From: Monoplex corrugatus
Lineage: Eukaryota > Mollusca > Gastropoda > Littorinimorpha > Ranellidae
DNA length: 64,000 nucleotides
Direction: 5' to 3'
Assembly (NCBI GenBank): GCA_030674185.1
Contig: JAPXFY010000023.1
Span: forward strand, 14,814,686 to 14,878,685
Shown: one piece after another, positions 11,380 to 23,289 of the stretch
Numbering within the stretch: the first letter of the stretch is position 1
How the letters are laid out: each line of letters begins with the position of its first letter
Program-made: the position numbers and the translations under genes
Notes under the pieces: model-generated
Databases searched by the model: none
Told to the model about the DNA's origin: nothing
Seen by the model: only the letters and a program-made list of their open reading frames with translations

Positions 11380-11458
11380 GGTCGAGATCTGGACACCAGG
11401 ACAACGGTGTACAAAAAGAAGGACGTCATCTACCAGCTGAAAATGAAAGCGTCTAGGC
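11380..11458 (+). CDS. PA2G4: PA2G4 exon 5 of window
   Basis: A 79-base exon with acceptor GTGTTTCAG and donor C|GTGAGT. It reads GRDLDT then RTTVYKKKDVIYQLKMKASR, matching the R-TTIYK....Y.LKMK.SR block of PA2G4. Phase 0 in, phase 1 out. Confidence 0.96.
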
Positions 11459-11659
11459 GTGAGTGATACAACCTGCTGATTGTCATGTGTGTTGTTCAGG
11501 AGGAAGGGGGTGGGGAGGATGGTTAATAGATAGGTATGTGTACATCAGCTGTATTCATTCCATACATAATAAGTTTTGATTCAGGGGGATGACTGATTCA
11601 GGCAACTACAAACAATTATGCTGTTAATAGTTGTACAAAACATAGTTATCTTTCTCTGT

Positions 11660-12255
11660 CTTGTACGTTCCCTTTTCTTTGGTTCAGACGTTCGCCTGCC
11701 AATAACTAAACAAGGTTCCAGGGTTTGCTTCCTGTAGAGGCCTCGACTTTTCTCCGCAGTTTGACTGGAAAATCGAACTGAATGTCTGGTCCTTCGGAAG
11801 GGAATGAAAAACGAGTTGGACCCGTGTGCCTTCTGGCTGCGCGTGCTAAAGATCCCATGGCAGTTGAAAATCATGAAGAGCAGGGTATTGCCCCAGCTGC
11901 CTTGGTATAAAAAATTGGAGAGATTCGTTGATTTCCCAGGTCCCACCCCTTGAAGACCAATTAGCATTGTGAATATGAATTTGAAGTGAGGGAGGGGGGA
12001 TGGGCGCCACTCTAATAATGCTAGCCCCAGGATAAGTTGAGGTTTCTGTCACCTGGCTCCCCTACGACCCCGGGGTTATGGAACTATCTAGGTAGGACTT
12101 CAGGACCTGGCCAGCTATTGGGTTTATATGCAGGCTAAAGGCTTGTGCCGTGATCATTCTGGATTTTCTCCATCACATGGCACCTGTGATGATAGTGCTT
12201 ATGGAATTCATTCCGAGCACGGAGACGTCATCTTGAGAAATTGAAACTAAAACTC
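11660..12255 (+). mobile_element. tRNA-derived SINE
   Basis: The head GGTTCAGACGTTCGCCTGCC...GGTTCCAGGGTTTG matches the copy at 45905-46225, whose preserved internal promoter reads TGGCAGAATGG (A box) and GAGGTTCCAGGGTTC (B-like box). The body runs through TCCCATGGCAGTTGAAAATC. The tail CGGAGACGTCATCTTGAGAA ATTGAAAC recurs at 45115-45155. The A box is degraded here. Confidence 0.75.
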
Positions 12256-12469
12256 ATCATTTGTATAGTCAGGCAACATCTAGCGATGGACAATGAGCCA
12301 TTTTTTTCCAGTTCCTGCTGGGTGTCCCACTTTTGAATGTGCATTCTTGTTCTCTTTTCATATGTGTTTGTTTCTGAAAATTTGTTCACCAAACATTTGC
12401 ACCAATCTTGTTTCCTGACTGAAATGTGTTCTTGTTCCCTGTTCATGTGTTACCTCAGGAAGTCTGGGC

Positions 12470-14545
12470 TCTTTCACTGTAAATAGTGTCCACATCTTTC
12501 AGAGATTTTGTTCTAGAAATTCCCTGTGCTGTGTCACTCTCTTTGTTTCTGCCTTGTTCCTTTCCTTTCTATCATCTATTTCTTTCTCAGTTTCTGTGTT
12601 GTTGGTACATTCATTTGTATGTATTCTGTAAAGCTTACAAACTTTCTGTTACGATTAGGATTGGTGTTGTGTACATGTTTCAACTGAGTTTTGGCTCCAA
12701 GGCAATATGATGTGCAGAAGCTATTTTAGATGTATTTAGGGCAGTTTTCATGTGTGTTTTAGTACAGAAGCTATTTTAGATGTATTTAGGGCAGTTTTCA
12801 TGTGTGTTTTAGTACAGAAGCTATTTTAGATGTACTTAGGGCAGTTTTCATGTGTGTTTTAGTGCAGAAGCTATTTTAGATGTATTTAGGGCAGTTTTCA
12901 TTTATATTTTAGTGCAGAAGCTATTATAGATGTACTTAGGGCAGTTTTCATGTGTGTTTTAGTGCAGAAGCTATTTTTGATGTATTTAGGGCAGTTTTCA
13001 TGTGTGTTTTAGTGCAGAAGCTATTTTAGATGTACTTAGGGCAGTTTTCATGTGTGTTTTAGTGCAGAAGCTATTTTAGATGTACTTAGGGCAGTTTTCA
13101 TTTATATTTTAGTGCAGAAGCTATTATAGATGTACTTAGGGCAGTTTTCATGTGTGTTTTAGTGCAGAAGCTATTTTTGATGTATTTAGGGCAGTTTTCA
13201 TGTGTGTTTTAGTGCAGAAGCTATTTTAGATGTACTTAGGGCAGTTTTCATGTGTGTTTTAGTGCAGAAGTTATTTTAGATGTACTTGGGGCAGTTTTCA
13301 TGTGTGTTTTAGTGCAGAAGCTATTTTAGATGTATTTAGGGCAGTTTTCATGTGTGTTTTAGTGCAGAAGCTATTTTAGATGTACTTAGGGCAGTTTTCA
13401 TGTGTGTTTTAGTGCAGAAGCTATTTTAGATGTACTTAGGGCAGTTTTCATGTGTGTTTTAGTGCAGAAGCTATTTTAGATGTACTTAGGGCAGTTTTCA
13501 TTTATATTTTAGTGCAGAAGCTATTATAGATGTATTTAGGGCAATTTTCATGTGTGTTTTAGTGCAGAAGCTGTTTTAGATGTATTTAGGGCAGTTTTCA
13601 TGTGTGTTTTAGTGCAGAAGCTATTATAGATGTACTTAGGGCAGTTTTCATGTGTGTTTTAGTGCAGAAGCTATTTTAGATGTACTTAGGGCAGTTTTCA
13701 TGTGTGTTTTAGTGCAGAAGCTATTATAGATGTACTTAGGGCAGTTTTCATGTGTGTTTTAGTGCAGAAGCTATTATAGATGTACTTAGGGCAGTTTTCA
13801 TGTGTGTTGTAGTGCAGAAGCTATTTTAGATGTACTTAGGGCAGTTTTCATGTGTGTTTTAGTGCAGAAGCTATTTTAGATGTACTTAGGGCAGTTTTCA
13901 TGTGTGTTTTAGTGCAGAAGCTATTATAGATGTACTTAGGGCAGTTTTCATGTGTGTTTTAGTGCAGAAGCTATTTTAGATGTATTTAGGGCAATTTTCA
14001 TGTGTGTTTTAGTGCAGAAGCTATTTGTGATGTATTTAGGGCAGTTTTCATGTATGTTTTAGTGCAGAAGCTATTTTAGATGTATTTAGGGCAGTTTTCA
14101 TGTATGTTTTAGTGCAGAAGCTATTTGTGATGTATTTAGGGCAGTTTTCATGTGTGTTTTAGTGCAGAAGCTATTTGTGATGTATTTAGGGCAGTTTTCA
14201 TGTGTGTTTTAGTACAGAAGCTATTTGTGATGTATTTAGGGCAGTTTTCATGTATGTTTTAGTGCAGAAGCTATTTTAGATGTATTTAGGGCAGTTTTCA
14301 TGTATGTTTTAGTGCAGAAGCTATTTTAGATGTATTTAGGGCAGTTTTCATGTGTGTTGTAGTGTACTTATGTATGTTTATACATTTTGTAATCAGGTTG
14401 TTTTTTTTAATCCCCTGGTGGTAAAATGGGTAGAATGATAAACGAGCACCTTAGATTATATGCGAAAATACTTTGATATGTGTACTTAAGACGTGTGGTT
14501 AAGACGTTTATCACATGGATGACTCGGTCTTGAGACAGGGTTTGC
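12470..14545 (+). mobile_element. Dispersed repeat R with internal array
   Basis: The left part (from about 12490, TTCTAGAAATTCCCTGTGCT) and right part (14360-14545, with GATTATATGCGAAAATACTT) align to the two halves of the simple copy at 29430-29995. The 50-bp array at 12711-14365 is an expansion of an internal segment. Confidence 0.75.
12711..14365 (+). repeat. 50-bp minisatellite, 33 copies
   Basis: Thirty-three units, nearly all exactly 50 bp: GCAGAAGCTATTTTAGATGT, ATTTAGGGCAGTTTTCATGT, GTGTTTTAGT. Substitutions (T/C in TATTTAGG, TTTTAG/TATAG/TGTGA) recur in patterned blocks, which suggests higher-order duplication. It comes from the segment GCGGAAGCAATTTTAGGTAA of repeat R, as seen unexpanded at 29701-29720. 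Confidence 0.97.
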
Positions 14546-14925
14546 ACAGTCCTTAAAAGTCCTTAATTGTGAGGGCATGCATTTTAAGGCCTTAAAAGTC
14601 CTTAAAAATCAGGCATTTGCTGAAAGGTCTTTAAAATGTCCTTAAGTTTTGTCACTGCCTATGATTTTTAATAAAGTCTGTGTAAAATCTTTAGTTTGTA
14701 AAAAAAAAAAAAAAGAAGAAAAGGTTGAAATTGAATTGGAAAAAAAAAAGAAAGTCTGAGTCGGAGTTAAGATTTTTTGTCTGGAAATCTGTATGAATCC
14801 TGTGAGATGCTGGAGGCGTGTGTTTGAACCCAGATGAAAACATGAGTGACAGCAGAGGAGTGTGCAGGAGGACTGATATAGATGTGACCTGGCCCCTTTG
14901 AACGTAAGGCTTTAGAGCCAAAACG

Positions 14926-14927
<2 letters not shown>

Positions 14928-14987
<60 letters not shown>

Positions 14988-15065
14988 GTGTTGTGTTGTG
15001 TTGTGTGTGTGTGTGTGTGTGGTGTGTGCGTGCGTGTGTGTATGTGTGTGTGTGTGTGTGTGTGT
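14928..15065 (+). repeat. (TG)n microsatellite
   Basis: Long (TG)n with TTGTG interruptions in the intron before PA2G4 exon 6. Confidence 0.98.
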
Positions 15066-15235
15066 GATGGTTGAGGAGTTTCTGTTTTTCAGCTGTCCCC
15101 AGCGTTTGGTGGTAATAACTTGTGAATTTATGCAGTGACTGTGGTGTATTTCAGCGTAATTTACCTTTGATATGTTATGTGACTAGTATCCATTTTTATC
15201 ATCTTGTGTGTTTGTGTGTGTGTGTGTGTGTGCAG

Positions 15236-15287
15236 AATTTCTGAGCGAGACGGACAAGAAGTTTGGATTGATGCCGTTCACATTGAG
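15236..15287 (+). CDS. PA2G4: PA2G4 exon 6 of window
   Basis: A short 52-base exon after (TG)nCAG, reading (Q)FLSETDKKFGLMPFTLR and ending in a strong AG|GTGAGT donor (phase 2). MPFTLR is invariant in the family. Confidence 0.96.
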
Positions 15288-15440
15288 GTGAGTCTTTCTC
15301 TGTTCACCAGTCTATAGGCTTCACAAGGCAGTTATAAGTTCCTTAACTCAGTGCTCCCTACTCCCATCATAATTTGGGTGACATACAACTCTTCTGCCTA
15401 CCTGTGTCCCAGCAATGCTGGGACCATGAATCATGATCTT

Positions 15441-15745
15441 TTAACCCTTTGACTCTTGCACCCTATCCACCAACTGCAAAAACTTAACCTTGTGACTCCT
15501 GCACCCTATCCACCAACTGCAAGAACATAAGCCTTTGACTCACTCACCTATCCGCCAGCTTCCTGCAGGATGCTGGTGGGTAGGGTGAGGGAGTCATAAG
15601 GTTAAGTTTTTGTTTTGCTAGCATGGTTGACAATACAGGATGCTGGTGGACAGGGTGAGGGAGTCAAAGGGTTAAGTTTTTACCTTGCTAGCATGGTTGA
15701 CAATATAGGATGCTGGTTAACAGGGTGCAGGAGTCAAAGGGTTAA
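15441..15745. mobile_element. piggyBac-type foldback MITE
   Basis: Bounded by TTAA with inverted ends TTAACCCTTTGACTC and GAGTCAAAGGGTTAA. The interior repeats the same motif (CACCCTATCCACCAACTGCA and its complement), giving a nested foldback. The TTAACCCTTT end matches the piggyBac derivative at 2728. Relatives are at 35088, 35732, 36308 and 50148. Confidence 0.8.
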
Positions 15746-15959
15746 ACTTTTTTCTTGGCTGGAAATTAATCGTGAGAAGGGTGGTACAGCTATATAAGGC
15801 AAGGGGATTTTATAACTCTTTGATAGGGTGGTGCTCTGTGTGGAACTGACAGCGATACATCATCTCTTTATTGTGGGAGTTTTCAGTATGACAGGCAGGG
15901 GTATGAATAACTGGCTGATGGTATGTGTTGTATTGACTGAACAGTAACTTGTGTATATT

Positions 15960-16242
15960 CAGGAACCAGAAGAACAAGAAAACCAATATAAGCGCATATC
16001 CAACAAAACAAAACAAAACAAGCGCAAATTTTCGGCCAACTAGCCTTTGTCAAGCGCGAACGCACGGTCACAAACAGATCACAAACACCAAACAATGGAT
16101 AATAAAAACGGGACTAAAAACTTCCCTGCCGCCTCGTCCAGTGGGTAAGAAGGGGACCAAATGGAATGCCCATGTCTTCATGGTTTTGTTTTGTTTTGTT
16201 GGATATGCGCTTATATTGGTTTTTTTGTTCTTCTGGTTCCTG
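15960..16242. mobile_element. Foldback element (family F), copy 1
   Basis: Inverted arms of about 58 bp: CAGGAACCAGAAGAACAAGA at 15959-15978 pairs with TTTTTGTTCTTCTGGTTCCTG at 16222-16242, and AATATAAGCGCATATCCAAC pairs with GTTGGATATGCGCTTATATT. The interior contains TTTTCGGCCAACTAGCCTTTG, shared with copies at 44389 and 61773. Just outside is GCGCGGGCAGTCGCACTTG, also shared. Confidence 0.75.
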
Positions 16243-16639
16243 TTTGCTTTGGCGCGGGCAGTCGCACTTGTTTTGGATTGTGTGTATTCAGGCGTTTTAT
16301 TTCTTCATACATACCGGTACTGTTGGTATAGTCTCCCTTTGGCTACAATGTGGTATTCCCATGGAAATGCATGTTCATGTCTGCTTGATTTATCAGCCCT
16401 TTTCAACAACTTTTGGTGCGATATTGTAAGAGAGGAGGATGAAGAATCAGATCATGATGATGTAGATATGGACTGGGGTTGTCTTTCATTGTGACAGGAC
16501 GTGTTAATCCATACATTGTAAGCCCCACCCACCCCCAGGATGTGTTAATCCATACATTGTAAGCCCCCCACCCCCAACCCATCCCCAGGACGTGTTAATC
16601 CATACATTGTAAGCCCCCCACCCCCACCCACCCCCATGA

Positions 16640-16975
16640 ATACAGAGATGCCGGTTTGATTTGTGTATCAGAAACTTGTACTGAACTTGATATAACCAGT
16701 TTTACTATTTTCAGTACGGACACTTCATGTGAAGAGTATGGTAAATCATCCAGTGGTGGTGTGTGCATATTTATAAATGAAGGATTGTGTAAGAATGGTA
16801 AATCATCCAGTGGTGGTGTGTGCATATTTATAAATGAAGGATTGTGTAAGAATGGTAAATCATCCAGTGGTGGTGTGTGCATATTTATAAATGAAGGATT
16901 GTGTAAGAATGGTAAATCATCCAGTGGTGGTGTGTGCATATTGATAAATGAAGGATTGTGCAGTAACATTTGTCA
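16640..16975 (+). pseudogene. LINE endonuclease fragment with in-frame repeats
   Basis: Reads GLICVSETCTELDITSFTIF, the beginning of an APE-type endonuclease (..ICVSET....), then YGKSSSGGVCIFINEGLCKN. The GGVCIFINEGL motif is tandemly repeated four times by a 57-bp (19-codon) unit at about 16741-16965. Upstream at 16497-16640 a ~64-bp noncoding repeat (GTGTTAATCCATACATTGTA) occurs three times. Confidence 0.6.
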
Positions 16976-17255
16976 AAAAGAAATTATGCACAGAAAATGT
17001 TGAACTCTTTGAGTCCAGCTCCATGGGCAATTCTGTCTTTCAGAAGAGTTCATCTAGCTGTTTAATACAGTTGTCTGCATCCATACTGGGGCAGACATTA
17101 ATGTTGCCTCATAGAAGATTGGTGACATCATCCATCAGCTCTCCTTTTCATCTCCTGATTCCCCATCCTTTATTCTGTAATAAATGCATCTGAAAGCAAA
17201 TGTTACCAAGCTACAAGGTTCCATTTCCTGCTGTGCTGTGCGGTGCAATGCTGCA

Positions 17256-17534
17256 TCATTTTTCACTCTCAGAGTAGAAGGCATGATTCTCTTGTTTGTG
17301 TAACTGACAAAACAGGTCGGTATTGTTTCGTTTTTCTACTATAGCAGCCTCTTCTTTTAGTTTGTTTCTGTCAGGCTCTGTGACTATATTGCATTTAGAT
17401 TCTTCCACTTTCTGAACAAATGTACTTGTAATATTGTCTGTTTCATTCTTCATTTCTTCTTTGAGAGACTTGATATTGTCTTTAATTGCTACAGTTTTTA
17501 CCAGCATGTCAAAATGATGCTTTATTTCAGCCAT
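17256..17534 (-). CDS. Hypothetical 92-aa coiled-coil frame
   Basis: An isolated open frame starting MAEIKHHFDMLVKTVAIKDN and rich in Glu, Lys and Asn with heptad-like spacing (IKSLKEEMKNETDNI...VEESKC...LKEEAAIVEK). It resembles the coiled-coil of LINE ORF1 proteins and lies near a LINE endonuclease fragment, so it may be transposon debris. There is no Zn-knuckle or RRM. It is inside a PA2G4 intron on the opposite strand. Confidence 0.35.
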   Translation of the reverse strand: MAEIKHHFDMLVKTVAIKDNIKSLKEEMKNETDNITSTFVQKVEESKCNIVTEPDRNKLKEEAAIVEKRNNTDLFCQLHKQENHAFYSESEK

Positions 17535-18275
17535 AATACTTAATAGCTATAAGATCTATTTTGCTTCTCATTTCTTCTTCTTCTTCTTTTTTTCACTTTT
17601 GTGTTTTGTATTGTGTGGAGTATCCCTCTCACTGCTAGATGTGTATCCTGGTTGCTTTCTCATAAACTTACTTAAAAACTCCTTGTGCTGTGACTTACTA
17701 TGAAAGAGAATATTTTGATTTCTGTACTCCATTAACTGTCACAGTATTGGCACAAAATTCACAACTGCTTCCCACATTCAACCAAAAAACAATACCTCAC
17801 TCACTGCTTTGTTTGGAAAACAAAGAAATCTCCAGATGCATCTTACTCAGTCAATTAATGAACGAAAATCAGGAATAAGCAGCCCGTGAAACCATATACA
17901 CAGGGTTCGAATTAATTTTGTTATGGTAGTACTTTTGAAGGAACGAGAGAAAAATGTGCATCCTGAGCACACTGTTTGTTCTGTGGCACTTTACATGTCT
18001 ACAAATCATTTTTTGCAAATCTTCAGGCAAAAAGTTTCAGTAATTTCAGATCAAGTTGTATTCACTAAAATAATGAAGACTGTTACGAAGAATCAGCTCT
18101 GTTTTTTTTCTTTGAAGTTCAAATCAAGTAGTATACACTAAGATATTATAAAGAAAATTACAAAGAATCAGCTTTGCTTTCTCTTTTGAAAATGTAATGA
18201 ATTAATCACAACAAAACAGCTTGCGAAACACATTCACACACTAGGCAAACAGCAGATGCCTTCAGTTACTGCACA

Positions 18276-21200
18276 TGAATGATGGGGGTCAGTCACCTGT
18301 ACCATCTGTGTTGACTATGTGCCTCTGTGTTCTGTACTTGGTGATGGGGGTCAGTCACCTGTACCATCTGTGTTGACCATGTGCCTCTGTGTTCTGTACT
18401 TGGTGATGGGGGTCAGTCACCTGTACCATCTGTGTTGACCATGTGCCTGTGTTCTGCACTTGGTGATGAGGGTCAGTCACCTGTACCATCTGTGTTGACC
18501 ATGTGCCTGTATGTTGTGCACTTGGTGATGGGGGTCAGTCACCTGTACCATCTGTGTTGACCATGTGCCTGTGTGTTGTGCACTTGGTGATGGGGGTCAG
18601 TCACCTGTACCATCTGTGTTGACCATGTGCCTCTGTGTTGTGCACTTGGTGATGGGGGTCAGTCACCTGTACCATCTGTGTTGACCATGTGCCTGTGTGT
18701 TGTGCACTTGATGATGGGGGTCAGTCACCTGTACCATCTGTGTTGACTATGTGCCTGTGTGTTGTGCACTTGATGATGGGGGTCAGTCACCTGTACCATC
18801 TGTGTTGACCATGTGCCTGTGTGTTGTGCACTTGATGATGGGGGTCAGTCACCTGTACCATCTGTGTTGACTATGTGCCTGTGTTCTGTACTTGGTGATG
18901 AGGGTCAGTCACCTGTACCATCTGTGTTGACCATGTGCCTGTGTGTTGTGCACTTGGTGATGGGGGTCAGTCACCTGTACCATCTGTGTTGACTATGTGC
19001 CTGTGTGTTGTGCACTTGATGATGAGGGTCAGTCACCTGTACCATCTGTGTTGACCATGTGCCTGTGTGTTGTGCACTTGGTGATGGGGGTCAGTCACCT
19101 GTACCATCTGTGTTGACTATGTGCCTGTGTTGTGCACTTGGTGATGGGGGTCAGTCACCTGTACCATCTGTGTTGACCATGTGCCTCTGTGTTCTGCACT
19201 TGATGATGGGGGTCAGTCACCTGTACCATCTGTGTTGACTATGTGCCTGTGTGTTGTGCACTTGGTGATGGGGGTCAGTCACCTGTACCATCTATGTTGA
19301 CCATGTGCCTCTGTGTTCTGCACTTGGTGATGGGGGTCAGTCACCTGTACCATCTGTGTTGACTATGTGCCTGTGTTCTGTACTTGGTGATGGGGGTCAG
19401 TCACCTGTACCATCTGTGTTGACCATGTGCCTGTGTTCTGTACTTGGTGATGAGGGTCAGTCACCTGTACCATCTGTGTTGACCATGTGCCTGTATGTTG
19501 TGCACTTGGTGATGGGGGTCAGTCACCTGTACCATCTGTGTTGACCATGTGCCTGTGTGTTGTGCACTTGGTGATGGGGGTCAGTCACCTGTACCATCTG
19601 TGTTGACCATGTGCCTCTGTGTTCTGCACTTGGTGATGGGGGTCAGTCACCTGTACCATCTGTGTTGACCATGTGCCTGTGTGTTGTGCACTTGGTGATG
19701 GGGGTCAGTCACCTGTACCATCTGTGTTGACAATGTGCCTGTGTGTTGTGCACTTGGTGATGGGGGTCAGTCACCTGTACCATCTGTGTTGACCATGTGC
19801 CTGTGTGTTGTGCACTTGGTGATGGGGGTCAGTCACCTGTACCATCTGTGTTGACTATGTGCCTGTGTTCTGCACTTGGTGATGGGGGTCAGTCACCTGT
19901 ACCATCTGTGTTGACCATGTGCCTGTGTGTTGTGCACTTGGTGATGGGGGTCAGTCACCTGTACCATCTGTGTTGACTATGTGCCTGTGTTGTGCACTTG
20001 GTGATGGGGGTCAGTCACCTGTACCATCTGTGTTGACTGTGTGTTGTGCACTTGGTGATGGGAGTCAGTCACCTGTACCATCTGTGTTGACCATATGCCT
20101 GTGTGTTCTGCACTTGGTGATGGGGGTCAGTCACCTGTACCATCTGTGTTGACTGTGTGTTGTGCACTTGGTGATGGGGGTCAGTCACCTGTACCATCTG
20201 TGTTGACTATGTGCCTGTGTTGTGCACTTGGTGATGGGGGTCAGTCACCTGTACCATCTGTGTTGACTATGTGCCTGTGTGTTGTGCACTTGGTGATGGG
20301 GGTCAGTCACCTGTACCATCTGTGTTGACTATGTGCCTGTGTGTTGTGCACTTGGTGATGGGGATCAGTCACCTGTACCATCTGTGTTGACCATGTGCCT
20401 GTGTGTTGTGCACTTGGTGATGGGGGTCAGTCACCTGTACCATCTGTGTTGACTATGTGCCTGTGTTCTGCACTTGGTGATGGGGGTCAGTCACCTGTAC
20501 CATCTGTGTTGACCATGTGCCTGTGTGTTGTGCACTTGATGATGGGGGTCAGTCACCTGTACCATCTGTGTTGACTATGTGCCTGTGTTCTGTACTTGGT
20601 GATGAGGGTCAGTCACCTGTACCATCTGTGTTGACTATGTGCCTGTGTTCTGTACTTGGTGATGGGGGTCAGTCACCTGTACCATCTGTGTTGACTATGT
20701 GCCTGTGTTCTGTACTTGGTGATGAGGGTCAGTCACCTGTACCATCTGTGTTGACTGTGTGTTGTGCACTTGATGATGGGGGTCAGTCACCTGTACCATC
20801 TGTGTTGACTATGTGCCTGTGTTCTGTACTTGGTGATGAGGGTCAGTCACCTGTACCATCTGTGTTGACTATGTGCCTGTGTGTTGTGCACTTGATGATG
20901 GGGGTCAGTCACCTGTACCATCTGTGTTGACTATGTGCCTGTGTTCTGTACTTGGTGATGGGGGTCAGTCACCTGTACCATCTGTGTTGACTATGTGCCT
21001 GTGTGTTGTGCACTTGGTGATGGGGATCAGTCACCTGTACCATCTGTGTTGACCATGTGCCTGTGTGTTGTGCACTTGGTGATGGGGGTCAGTCACCTGT
21101 ACCATCTGTGTTGACTATGTGCCTGTGTTCTGCACTTGGTGATGGGGGTCAGTCACCTGTACCATCTGTGTTGACCATGTGCCTGTGTGTTGTGCACTTG

Positions 21201-22905
21201 ATGATGGGGGTCAGTCACCTGTACCATCTGTGTTGACTATGTGCCTGTGTTCTGTACTTGGTGATGAGGGTCAGTCACCTGTACCATCTGTGTTGACTAT
21301 GTGCCTGTGTTCTGTACTTGGTGATGGGGTCAGTCACCTGTACCATCTGTGTTGACTATGTGCCTGTGTTCTGTACTTGGTGATGAGGGTCAGTCACCTG
21401 TACCATCTGTGTTGACTGTGTGTTGTGCACTTGATGATGGGGGTCAGTCACCTGTACCATCTGTGTTGACTATGTGCCTGTGTTCTGTACTTGGTGATGA
21501 GGGTCAGTCACCTGTACCATCTGTGTTGACTATGTGCCTGTGTGTTGTGCACTTGATGATGGGGGTCAGTCACCTGTACCATCTGTGTTGACTATGTGCC
21601 TGTGTTCTGTACTTGGTGACGAGGGTCAGTCACCTGTACCATCTGTGTTGACTATGTGCCTGTGTGTTGTGCACTTGATGATGGGGGTCAGTCACCTGTA
21701 CCATCTGTGTTGACCATATGCCTGTGTGTTCTGCACTTGGTGATGGGGGTCAGTCACCTGTACCATCTGTGTTGACTATGTGCCTGTGTTCTGTACTTGG
21801 TGATGAGGGTCAGTCACCTGTACCATCTGTGTTGACTATGTGCCTGTGTGTTGTGCACTTGATGATGGGGGTCAGTCACCTGTACCATCTGTGTTGACTA
21901 TGTGCCTGTGTGTTGTGCGCAGCACTTGGTGATGGGGGTCAGTCACCTGTACCATCTGTGTTGACTATGTGCCTGTGTTCTGTACTTGGTGATGAGGGTC
22001 AGTCACCTGTACCATCTGTGTTGACTATGTGCCTGTGTGTTGTGCACTTGGTGATGGGGGTCAGTCACCTGTACCATCTGTGTTGACTATGTGCCTGTGT
22101 GTTGTGCACTTGATGATGGGGGTCAGTCACCTGTACCGTCTGTGTTGACCATGTGCCTCTGTGTTGTGCACTTGATGATGGGGGTCAGTCACCTGTACCA
22201 TCTGTGTTGACTATGTGCCTGTGTTCTGTACTTGGTGATGGGGGTCAGTCACCTGTACCATCTGTGTTGACTATGTGCCTGTGTTCTGTACTTGGTGATG
22301 GGGGTCAGTCACCTATACCGTCTGTGTTGACTATGTGCCTGTGCTCTGTACTTGGTGATGAGGGTCAGTCACCTGTACCATCTGTGTTGACTATGTGCCT
22401 GTGTGTTGTGCACTTGATGATGGGGGTCAGTCACCTGTACCATCTGTGTTGACTATGTGCCTGTGTTCTGTACTAGGTGATGAGGGTCAGTCACCTGTAC
22501 CATCTGTGTTGACTATGTGCCTGTGTGTTGTGCACTTGATGATGGGGGTCAGTCACCTGTACCATCTGTGTTGACTATGTGCCTGTGTGTTGTGCACTTG
22601 ATGATGGGGGTCAGTCACCTGTACCATCTGTGTTGACTATGTGCCTGTGTGTTGTGCACTTGATGATGGGGGTCAGTCACCTGTACCATCTGTGTTGACT
22701 ATGTGCCTGTGTGTTGTGCACTTGATGATGGGGGTCAGTCACCTGTACCATCTGTGTTGACCATGTGCCTGTGTGTTGTGCACTTGATGATGGGGTCAGT
22801 CACCTGTACCATCTGTGTTGACTGTGTGTTGTGCACTTGGTGATGGGGGTCAGTCACCTGTACCATCTGTGTTGACCATGTGCCTCTGTGTTCTGCACTT
22901 TGTGA
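18276..22905 (+). repeat. ~60-bp minisatellite, ~77 copies, PA2G4 intron 6
   Basis: Units of 59-61 bp, occasionally 53, built on GATGGGGGTCAGTCACCTGT, ACCATCTGTGTTGACTATGT, GCCTGTGTGTTGTGCACTTG. Variants alternate regularly: CTATGTG/CCATGTG, GTGTTCTGTACTTGGTGATGAGG against GTGTGTTGTGCACTTGATGATGGGG. Long blocks such as 20516-20940 and 21180-21600 repeat the same variant order, indicating higher-order units. Apparent open frames here (PSVLTMCLCSVLGDGGQ repeats) are by-products. Confidence 0.97.
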
Positions 22906-23175
22906 TAGTTAATGACTGTAGGACAGTTAATTCTGTGTACATGATTTTTGAATCCACAGACAGTTGACTGTTTACAGTTTTTGGACAGTTTATTCTGTGT
23001 ACAGAATTTTTGAATCCATGGACAATTGACTGTCTATAGTTTTTGGACAGTTCACTGTGTACAGCATGTTTGAATCCACAGAGAACTGTCCCACAGAGAA
23101 TTGTCTGCAGGTTGTAGGACAATCTGTTCTGTGTACAGTAAATTGGATTCCACAGGGAACTATATGTGTGACATT
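22905..23175 (+). repeat. PA2G4: ~62-bp degenerate repeat abutting exon 7 acceptor
   Basis: Four diverged units with GGACAGTT...TCTGTGTACAG...TTTGAATCCACAG. The last begins CTGCAGGTTGTAGGACAA, resembling the exon 7 junction TGTGCAG|GTTGCTGGAGGAC 70 bases further on. It may have arisen from the splice junction. The similarity is short. Confidence 0.7.
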
Positions 23176-23190
23176 TAATTGTGTGTGCAG

Positions 23191-23285
23191 GTTGCTGGAG
23201 GACGAGAAGAAGGCCAAGATGGGGGTGGTGGAGTGCTTCAAGCATGGGCTGATGCAACCCTATGGTGTGGCCTTTGAACGAGAAG
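23191..23285 (+). CDS. PA2G4: PA2G4 exon 7 of window
   Basis: A 95-base exon after GTGTGTGCAG. It reads [20 protein letters not shown] then [10 protein letters not shown] and ends GAAG|GTCAGT (phase 1). The DEKKA.MGVVEC..H.L.QP block is diagnostic of PA2G4. The upstream intron is the longest in the gene (7.9 kb) and is mostly a ~60-bp array plus a shorter ~62-bp repeat abutting this exon. Confidence 0.97.
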
Positions 23286-23289
23286 GTCA

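Noticed and set aside
18276..22905. Open frames of PSVLTMCLCSVLGDGGQ repeats, and the thought of a CRISPR-like array
   Set aside because: The repeats are contiguous with no unique spacers, in an intron of a eukaryotic gene. Frames come from the array. No cas genes.
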